Shown here: positions 5,148 to 11,531 of the stretch, piece by piece
How the letters are laid out: each line of letters opens with the position of its first letter
How positions within the stretch are numbered: position 1 is the first letter of the stretch
Source: an uncultured Lachnospiraceae bacterium
GTDB lineage: Bacteria > Bacillota > Clostridia > Lachnospirales > Lachnospiraceae
Assembly (NCBI GenBank): GCA_947631075.1
Contig: CANRJU010000034.1
Location: forward strand, 1-14,932
Length of the DNA stretch: 14,932 nt
Direction: 5' to 3'
Position numbers and translations under genes: made by a program
The notes under the pieces: generated by a model
What the model saw: the letters and a program-made list of their open reading frames with translations, nothing else
What the model was told of the DNA's origin: nothing
Databases searched by the model: none

Positions 5148-7576
5148 TCAGCCTCACCTGCCTTATAGGAGTAAGACATCGCGTCGACAGTGGTTCCCTC
5201 TACTGTCTGGGTCTTCTCCGTATAGTTTACATACACCTTCAAGCCATTGCTGTACACCACGGTGGCGATTCCATCCTTTTTGCTATGGCTGATGATGTTC
5301 GCATCTCCAATTTCCGTATTCAGCGCACGGAGCTGCTTGTCGTAGTTCATAATGGAATCCTTGTAAGTGCTGTATTCCGTGCTGTACAGATCTGCTGAAT
5401 TGGTGTAAATCAGATCCGCTGAATTTTCATTGGTAATGTAGAAGGACGGAAATACTCCGGACTCTACCATCTGCAGGAAGAATTCCTGCTTGTTTGCCTC
5501 AAAGTTCATGTAATCCGAGTACATGGGAACGATTCCCTTTAATACCATGGAGAGGAACGGTACCTCCTCGTCGATATACATGTAGTCCGAAGACCCCAGA
5601 GGCATATCCAGAAAAGCGTCCATATTCTTCCAGAGGAACGCCGACGGCTTCTCTAACACCATATCCGTCTTTTCATCGACGGAATCCAGCATCTTGGAGT
5701 ACGCGTCCGCCGTATCGTTCCTGGTGTAGAAATCGCCCTTGTAGCTGTAGGAATATATCGTGTTGCTCACGCCCGACACCGCGATCTGGCGCACGCCCTC
5801 GTCAGCGGCGGATTCCACAAAATCTTTAAAGTAGGAGTTGGATGTATCCGGCGTCAGGTAGTAGAATTCATCGTACACCTCTGCCCACACATCTTCAATA
5901 AACGTTCTCTTGTTGATCTTTTTGATCATGCTGTAGTTGAGAGCGTTGGTCTTTGGATTCATCCTCAGCGCGTCGTCGTACAAATACATCTTGTAGTTGG
6001 ACTTGCCGGACATATTGATCAGTTCCGTCAGATCTCTCTGGCTTCCGATGTGTCTGTCCACGTCGTAATCCTTGATCGGCACGTTGTAGAGGCCGCCGTC
6101 CTGCCATCCCTTGTAGACGGACAGAACACTGCTGACTCCCTGGGACTGAAGGTCGCGGTAAATCTTCTCCACATCCCCGACTCTTGTCATCGGAACCGAT
6201 TTGGTCGACAACAGGAAATTCTCCCGCTCTGTCCCCAGAAAATCCACTCTCGTATTATAAGAGATGTCCTTTTTCTGGATCAGATTATTGTCTAACAGGT
6301 AGTTGCGGTACTTCACGGCCATGGATGAGTAGTCGGCGTCCGCTCCGTCCAGCAGGATGTAACGAACCTGCAGATCCGAGTGGGTCCTCTCCTGCTCCGC
6401 ATTGGTCACCGTACCGGAATTGGAGTTGTTGAGGGGCTGTACATACAGGTCGCGGACCAGGAATCTGGCAAAGCAGCGGTTGTAGTTTACCATAACCCCG
6501 TTGGGATGAGCCTCCACGCTGGCGCGGTTCTCGCCCTTCTCCACAATGCCCAGATATCCTACCTGGGACTTGGTGTGAGCCATGCCGAAGATCGGCGCGA
6601 GCACCTGGTTGGCATCCTGGATCATATCGATCTCGTCCCACAGATACTCTTTTGTCTCAGAATCGGAAAATCCGCAGTCCTTGCCGTAAATCATCTGGGA
6701 AAATCCGGTTACATAACGTCCTTCTTTGTTGTCCAGATTGATCAGGGCGCCGTTTCCATCCGGAATCAGCATATACCCTTCCTCGTCGTCCAGGAAACTG
6801 TATCCCATAAACGGATACATGACAACGGAGTTCAGATAAGTGCCCTCTTTTTCCTCTGTAATCGAGTCGTCCGGAACGGATACCACCAGATTATCATTTT
6901 CCAGGGATACATTCATGGTAAGCCCGATCTGGTAGTCCTTAAAATACAGCTTTGCGGAAAAGCCGTTGTCCGTCTCCGTAACCGTCAGATCGTGATTCGA
7001 CAGAATCAGATCGACCTGCTCGGTACTCTTGGTGCCCACCATTACCGTCAGGACAATTCCCGACTTCATGTAGGCGTTCCAGGTAGCGTTACTGTTACCA
7101 TCGTCCTTCGAGTCGCTCAAGGTGGACTCAATGACCCGGCCCGTCTTTTTGTTCTCAAGCAGGATGGAAAGTCTCGGCTCGTACAGATACATCTTGTAGG
7201 TGTCGCTCTCCGTCACCAGCTTGTAGTCCTTCCTGGTCACCCAGTCAGACTTGTCGACCTTTCCCACGGCGCCGATCTGTACGACCTCGCCGTTCTCGTC
7301 TACCTGTTGCTGTTGTTCGTCTCCGCCAGCAGCCGCGTCATCTCCGGCCGCAGCGTCCGTGCCTGCAGCATCTGTTGCTCCTGCCGCATCCGTAGCATCC
7401 GCTGCGTCAGTTGCATCTGCTCCCGCTGCACCTGCTGCGTCTGCTGCATCCGCTGCTCCCGCAGCGGTGTCTTCCGGCGCGGCGGACGCGAAATGCGTCA
7501 CTCCCGGAGCGCCGGCCAGCACAACGGTTATCGCGATAAACACCGCAAGTATCTTTTTCCAATGTTTATTGACCAA
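5144..7576 (-). CDS. Secreted DUF5696-type protein, glycosidase-like architecture, unknown activity
   Basis: The 810-residue protein has a signal peptide at residues 1-32 (core ILAVFIAITVVLAGAPGV, likely cleavage after ASA). There is no lipobox and no C-terminal anchor. Residues 38-86 are a low-complexity Ala/Asp/Thr/Gly linker, then QQQQ. About 105-430 looks all-beta and carries MYPFMGYSFLDDEEGYMLIPDGNG, which I associate with the DUF5696 family. About 440-690 alternates helix and strand like a (beta/alpha) barrel (SVLSVYKGWQDGG, YKMYLYDDALRMNP). The C-terminus (about 768-805, GIATVVYSNGLKVYVNYTEK) resembles the end sandwich of large glycosidases. Sandwich-barrel-sandwich is an inference; no catalytic pair can be assigned. 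It could be a glycosidase, an inactive glycan-binding relative or a transporter accessory. The start is a TTG at 7576 with GGAGAGGTGG upstream; it overlaps the NHL-Yip1 gene by 11 nt. Confidence 0.8.
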   Translation of the reverse strand: MVNKHWKKILAVFIAITVVLAGAPGVTHFASAAPEDTAAGAADAADAAGAAGADATDAADATDAAGATDAAGTDAAAGDDAAAGGDEQQQQVDENGEVVQIGAVGKVDKSDWVTRKDYKLVTESDTYKMYLYEPRLSILLENKKTGRVIESTLSDSKDDGNSNATWNAYMKSGIVLTVMVGTKSTEQVDLILSNHDLTVTETDNGFSAKLYFKDYQIGLTMNVSLENDNLVVSVPDDSITEEKEGTYLNSVVMYPFMGYSFLDDEEGYMLIPDGNGALINLDNKEGRYVTGFSQMIYGKDCGFSDSETKEYLWDEIDMIQDANQVLAPIFGMAHTKSQVGYLGIVEKGENRASVEAHPNGVMVNYNRCFARFLVRDLYVQPLNNSNSGTVTNAEQERTHSDLQVRYILLDGADADYSSMAVKYRNYLLDNNLIQKKDISYNTRVDFLGTERENFLLSTKSVPMTRVGDVEKIYRDLQSQGVSSVLSVYKGWQDGGLYNVPIKDYDVDRHIGSQRDLTELINMSGKSNYKMYLYDDALRMNPKTNALNYSMIKKINKRTFIEDVWAEVYDEFYYLTPDTSNSYFKDFVESAADEGVRQIAVSGVSNTIYSYSYKGDFYTRNDTADAYSKMLDSVDEKTDMVLEKPSAFLWKNMDAFLDMPLGSSDYMYIDEEVPFLSMVLKGIVPMYSDYMNFEANKQEFFLQMVESGVFPSFYITNENSADLIYTNSADLYSTEYSTYKDSIMNYDKQLRALNTEIGDANIISHSKKDGIATVVYSNGLKVYVNYTEKTQTVEGTTVDAMSYSYKAGEAE
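7319..7465 (-). repeat. Degenerate Ala/Asp/Thr/Gly codon repeat in the DUF5696 gene
   Basis: About 49 codons (residues 38-86) are almost only GCN, GAT/GAC, ACN and GGN, in variants of DAADA, TDAAG and ATDAAG. At DNA level this is a degenerate array of GCW/GCN-GAT units. It encodes a flexible acidic linker between the signal peptide and the first folded domain. Such arrays can change length by slippage. The open reading frame opposite it is an artefact of the same composition. Confidence 0.85.
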
Positions 7577-9647
7577 ATCGATACACCACCTCTCCGAATA
7601 CTGCGGCTATGAACTCAAATACCTGTGCCCAGAGGACGTAGATAATGAAGATCAAAAGCGCCACGATCAATATGGTAAAGATTGTCAGGCATATGACTTT
7701 GAATGTCTCTTTTCCGGTGTAGTTGTTGACTTCCTTCATGCCCAGAATTCCCAGCACCAGTACCCACGCGATCATGACAAAGTTGATCAGAGTGATGATG
7801 AACTGCTCGTTGTTGGTCAAAATGTGCGACATGATGAAGTTCACCGGCGTCAGCAGAATGTAAGGCATCAAACTGTAGCAGAAGAATGTATAAATCTTCT
7901 TTACGGTACCCTCGCCTTCGTTAATCGTACATACCAGGTAGTTACATGCTGTCAGCGCCACGATCACGATTACGATTGTGCCCACATCCGAGAAGATGTC
8001 GTACCGACCCTCTCTGACCGTCTTTTGCAGGAAACCGCAGAGGTACTTATTGATGACATACTCAATCATAAATATCAGAAGCAGAATGCTGGACGAAGCC
8101 CAGGACGCTCTGCCCTCTCTGGCGATTCCATAGGAGCCGTCGATGGGATGCTTCATATAATAACCGGCGTACATCAGGTTGGAAATCAGCTTGTTCTGTT
8201 CGGCCTTTGCCACAACTCTTTTGGGTCCTGCCAGTATTCCCTTTTTCCTGTCAAGAATCTGCAATACCTTGTAGATGATCCACAGCAGGACAATGAGCGC
8301 GATAGCCGCCACGATGTGGTTCTTCAGCCAGACGTTACGCATCTCCCAGAAGGAGTCGGAGTAACCTTCCTTGTCCTTGGCCAGACGGGAATAGCGGAGA
8401 GCCTGCTCGTAGTTCTCCTCCTGCTGGTATGCCCGGCCCATCGCCTTGTTGGCGTAGTCGAACATGCTGTTCATCTGCAGCACCTCTGTCAGCGGCTCGC
8501 GGCTCTCTGTGTAGCGTCCCTTGGAATAAAGGGTCAGAGCCGTGTGCAGCTTCTGGGTGAACTCGGTGGGTTCATACACCTGAATCTGGCGCTTGTCGGC
8601 GTCCAGCACATAGATCTGATCGTTGCTTCCTACCTGGATACTGGTGATCAGGTTAGAAAGACCGATACGCTGAGTACCGTCGTCGCCGCCGCCGAATACA
8701 TACAGCGGTTCACCGGTGTCATTGTACTCGTAAATATATCCCATCTGGGAAGCTACATATACGTTGTCGTGATTTCCCACTGCCACAGCGGCCGGGGCCT
8801 CGTCGTACACGCCTGATGTATTATTGCCCTTGATCATGTTGATGCCGGCAATGTTCAGACGCTTCAGGGAGGTGGCCTCGTCGCCTCGGGTAACCGTGTA
8901 GATCAGTCCTTTCTGGTCGATCGCCAGGTTATCCGGCGTGGACGGGATATTGCTGACCATCTTCGAGCGCTGCTCCTTTGTGAGAATGGCGCGATATATG
9001 ATCTGCTGCAGGCTTGTGGAAGCGTAGTTCGTTCCAAAATAACCGAGGAATGTTCCTCCCTCCGAGGGAGAGATCTCCACAATACCATTGGTGTTGGACT
9101 CGCAGACAATGAACATGATTCCCGCGTCATTGACTACGATCTTCCGTGGCAGGAAAGCCAGGCCCTCGCCGTAGAGGGGGTTGTCGGGCTTCGTGTACTT
9201 GTTTACCACTTTGCCCTTCTCATCGAACTCGTAAACGGCTCCCTCGACCTTATCCGTACCGCGATCCGCCACATAGATGTGCTTGTTCTCCTCTGTGACA
9301 TATACGCCCATGGGAGTGGAAAGCGTGCCCTCTCCCACCGTGCCGATCAGGTCGCCGGCCTCATTGCCGATCAGAATCCGCGCGCTGCCGGTATCCGCCA
9401 CATAGAGCGTACCGTCCTCGGCAACGTACAGATCGTTGGGGTTGTTCATAAAGTCTTCCCCGAACTTAATAATTGTTTGTTTCGCCAGATAGGCTGTCTG
9501 AGTCTCCTCCATTCTGCCATACCCGTCTACCGTATAGGTCTTATATGGAGTCTTGGCAGATACAGTGACACAACCTGCTTCTGAAGTAATTCCCATTGCA
9601 AGCAGGAGTACAGCTATCAGACTAAATAATCTTTTCTTTTTCTTCAT
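7566..9647 (-). CDS. NHL-type beta-propeller / TPR-like / Yip1-type membrane protein
   Basis: The 693-residue protein has a signal peptide at about 1-31 (likely cleavage after VSA). An NHL-like propeller spans about 60-360, with repeats such as NDLYVAEDGTLYVADTGSAR, HIYVADRGT, DNVYVASQMGYIYEY and DQIYVLDADKRQIQVYEP. Two TPR-like hairpins lie at about 364-425 (LYSKGRYTESREPLTEVL, AYQQEENYEQALRYSRLAK). A membrane segment at about 444-464 follows, then a basic cytoplasmic stretch and a Yip1-type domain with about five more segments (515-535, 553-573, 587-610, 615-637, 650-673). The propeller should lie outside the membrane. Yip1 proteins are best known from eukaryotic vesicle traffic; bacterial ones have no settled function. 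Its place between permease pair A and the DUF5696 gene suggests an accessory, scaffold or sensing role in uptake. The ATG start has only a modest ribosome site (AGAGG). The gap to the preceding gene is 32 nt. Confidence 0.85.
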   Translation of the reverse strand: MKKKKRLFSLIAVLLLAMGITSEAGCVTVSAKTPYKTYTVDGYGRMEETQTAYLAKQTIIKFGEDFMNNPNDLYVAEDGTLYVADTGSARILIGNEAGDLIGTVGEGTLSTPMGVYVTEENKHIYVADRGTDKVEGAVYEFDEKGKVVNKYTKPDNPLYGEGLAFLPRKIVVNDAGIMFIVCESNTNGIVEISPSEGGTFLGYFGTNYASTSLQQIIYRAILTKEQRSKMVSNIPSTPDNLAIDQKGLIYTVTRGDEATSLKRLNIAGINMIKGNNTSGVYDEAPAAVAVGNHDNVYVASQMGYIYEYNDTGEPLYVFGGGDDGTQRIGLSNLITSIQVGSNDQIYVLDADKRQIQVYEPTEFTQKLHTALTLYSKGRYTESREPLTEVLQMNSMFDYANKAMGRAYQQEENYEQALRYSRLAKDKEGYSDSFWEMRNVWLKNHIVAAIALIVLLWIIYKVLQILDRKKGILAGPKRVVAKAEQNKLISNLMYAGYYMKHPIDGSYGIAREGRASWASSSILLLIFMIEYVINKYLCGFLQKTVREGRYDIFSDVGTIVIVIVALTACNYLVCTINEGEGTVKKIYTFFCYSLMPYILLTPVNFIMSHILTNNEQFIITLINFVMIAWVLVLGILGMKEVNNYTGKETFKVICLTIFTILIVALLIFIIYVLWAQVFEFIAAVFGEVVYRFGQ

Positions 9648-9679
9648 AATGCCTCTATCCTTCGCCTTTTTGCAATTGT

Positions 9680-10549
9680 TTACTTGATACCGGAATGTGC
9701 CATTGTGTTCATAACTCCATTCTGGAGAATGATGAACAGCACTAAGTTAGGTATGAACAGGATCAGCGTAGCCGCCGCGGACATACCCTGTCCGGCAACG
9801 GTGTTGTTCGCGTTGATAAACGAGTTCATATAAAATGTCAGCGTTTTCATACTGTCTTCGTTTACGAAGAAGTTGGATGTCTCCACATTGGTCCACACCT
9901 GCTGGAACACCAGAATGGTCGCCGTCGCTATGGCCGGCTTGATCATCGGCAGAATCAGCTTCCGGTACACGGTAAAGTCCGTCGCACCATCGATGTAGGC
10001 CGCCTCAATCAGCGCGTTGGGAACCTGCTCCACGAACTGCTTCACAAGGAACAGGGCCACGGGATATGCCACCAGAGGCAGGATGTGAGCCCAGATCGTA
10101 TCGATCAGTCCCAGGTTCGCGATCACCAGATATCTGGGAATCAGCACCGCCGTAGCCACGAACATCAGGGCGGTCTGGTTGATCGTCATCATCATGTTGC
10201 GGCCCTTGAATTTCAGCTTTGCCAGCGCGAACGCGGACATGGTCGTAAAAATCAGAGACATTCCCACCGTCAGCACCGTAACAATCAAGCTGTTGAACAC
10301 ATAACGGCTCATGGGTACGCCCGAACTGCGGCTGAACTTCATCAGTTTCTCAAAGTTTTCAAACGTCGGATTCTTTACAAAAAACCTAGGCGGGAATGCA
10401 AAGAGCTCATCCATCGGCTTGAACGCGTGCATCGCGATATACACAAGCGGCATTCCCATGAATATCAGCAGCGGAAGCAATATAAGCATGATCTTGATCT
10501 GCCCCTTTTCAAACTTCGGGGGATTCATGCGTTTTCCTTTATAAGCCAT
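9680..10549 (-). CDS. Carbohydrate ABC transporter permease, UgpE/MalG type (permease A2)
   Basis: This second membrane subunit of pair A has 289 residues. It has a short basic N-terminus, a first membrane segment at about 19-41, and the periplasmic-side stretch FKPMDELFAFPPRFF, typical of MalG/UgpE-like proteins. The EAA loop IEAAYIDGATDFTVYRKLIL runs at about 181-200, followed by PMIKP. The end VMNTMAHSGIK matches the usual short tail with the conserved GIK-like finish of this subfamily. The ATG start has AGGAGG 7 nt upstream. The gene lies 19 nt after permease A1. Its expected partners are A1 and the 998-residue binding protein; no ATPase is encoded in the window. Confidence 0.92.
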   Translation of the reverse strand: MAYKGKRMNPPKFEKGQIKIMLILLPLLIFMGMPLVYIAMHAFKPMDELFAFPPRFFVKNPTFENFEKLMKFSRSSGVPMSRYVFNSLIVTVLTVGMSLIFTTMSAFALAKLKFKGRNMMMTINQTALMFVATAVLIPRYLVIANLGLIDTIWAHILPLVAYPVALFLVKQFVEQVPNALIEAAYIDGATDFTVYRKLILPMIKPAIATATILVFQQVWTNVETSNFFVNEDSMKTLTFYMNSFINANNTVAGQGMSAAATLILFIPNLVLFIILQNGVMNTMAHSGIK

Positions 10550-10568
10550 TATTCACCCTCCTTTTCTG

Positions 10569-11513
10569 TTAGTCTTTTTCTGTCAAAAGTGCGTTAGACA
10601 CTTTAGAGAACAGTTGAACAATTAACAGCAGCACAACGGATACAGCCGCCGCGTAACCCATCTCGTACCGCAAAAAGCCGTAGTCCTCGATATGGTTTAC
10701 GATCAACTGCGCCGCGTATCCCGGAGAGGGGTTACCAGTCAGCCAGGTAGAAATCATACCGTTCTGGAATGCGTTTACAATGGACATAACCGCTGCGAAC
10801 AGCATCTGAGGCTTCATCTGAGGGATCGTGATGTAGATCATCTCCTGGAAGCGGTTCTTGATGCCGTCGATGGCCGCCGCCTCATACAGCTCCTCGTCGG
10901 AGTTCAAAATACCTGCGATCATCGAGAGGAAGCCTACGCCCATGGAGGACCAGAGGCCTACCACGATGACGATCGCTAACAGGTATTGGGCATTTACCAG
11001 CCAGATAATCGGCTCATTGATAATTCCTAAGCTCATGAGCCAGCTGTTCAAAAGTCCCGTCTGGTCGCCGGAGAAGATAACCTTCCAGAGTACCGTCATG
11101 GCAACACCGGTGGTCATACTCGGCGAGTACAGGATCAACGCGAAAATGGTTCTCGGCAGCTTGGTGAGGTTACACAGCGCCCACGCCAGAATAAAGGAGA
11201 GCACATAACCTCCGATACCTACTACCACCGCGTATACGACGGTATTCGGCAATACATACTGCATGAATACCTCGTCACTGGTAATCAGTGTGATGTAATT
11301 GAGGAAGCCCGTAAAATCCGGCCACTCAATCGAGTTAAAGTTCGTAAAGGACAGGATAACCGCAAGAATAACCGGCACCAGGATAAATCCGATAAAGACA
11401 ATCGCATATGGTGCCATAAAGATATATCCATTCCAATTCGAACGCTCGCGCTTGCGAATGTTATTTTTCTTTTTATTTTGTGTTTGTACGATATTATCTT
11501 TGTTTTTTGCCAT
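10569..11513 (-). CDS. Sugar ABC transporter permease, LplB/UgpA/MalF type (permease A1)
   Basis: This is the first membrane subunit of pair A, 314 residues from the preferred start. The N-terminus is basic and Asn/Lys-rich (NKKKNNIRKRERSNWNGYIF), then six hydrophobic segments beginning with FMAPYAIVFIGFILVPVILA. The EAA loop YEAAAIDGIKNRFQEMIYIT lies at about 210-229, followed by IPQMKP. Two ATG codons are possible. The one at 11525 has no ribosome site. The one at 11513 (MAKNKD) has GGAG at 11520-11523 with 6 nt spacing and is preferred; the difference is four residues. It follows the 998-residue binding protein gene by 18 nt, so they are clearly co-transcribed. Confidence 0.9.
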   Translation of the reverse strand: MAKNKDNIVQTQNKKKNNIRKRERSNWNGYIFMAPYAIVFIGFILVPVILAVILSFTNFNSIEWPDFTGFLNYITLITSDEVFMQYVLPNTVVYAVVVGIGGYVLSFILAWALCNLTKLPRTIFALILYSPSMTTGVAMTVLWKVIFSGDQTGLLNSWLMSLGIINEPIIWLVNAQYLLAIVIVVGLWSSMGVGFLSMIAGILNSDEELYEAAAIDGIKNRFQEMIYITIPQMKPQMLFAAVMSIVNAFQNGMISTWLTGNPSPGYAAQLIVNHIEDYGFLRYEMGYAAAVSVVLLLIVQLFSKVSNALLTEKD

Positions 11514-11519
11514 ATTCCA

Positions 11520-11523
11520 CTCC
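11520..11523 (-). promoter_or_regulatory. Ribosome binding site deciding the permease A1 start
   Basis: GGAG lies 6 nt upstream of the ATG at 11513. The alternative ATG at 11525 itself overlaps this element and has nothing like a ribosome site upstream (AAGATTGG). Confidence 0.55.
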
Positions 11524-11531
11524 ATCCAATC

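Noticed and set aside
7319..7465. Repeat region considered as a CRISPR-like or mobile-element repeat
   Set aside because: It is an in-frame codon-biased low-complexity coding stretch with no spacers, no conserved repeat unit and no terminal inverted repeats.
6380..7612. Plus-strand open frame of 410 codons
   Set aside because: It is antisense to the DUF5696 gene and ends in a Cys/Arg/Ser-rich artefact of the repeat. No independent support.
7251..8816. Plus-strand open frame of 521 codons with Ala/Ser/Pro repeats
   Set aside because: The repeats are the complement of the Ala/Asp/Thr linker on the minus strand, and the rest is antisense to the NHL-Yip1 gene. No start signal or domain is seen.
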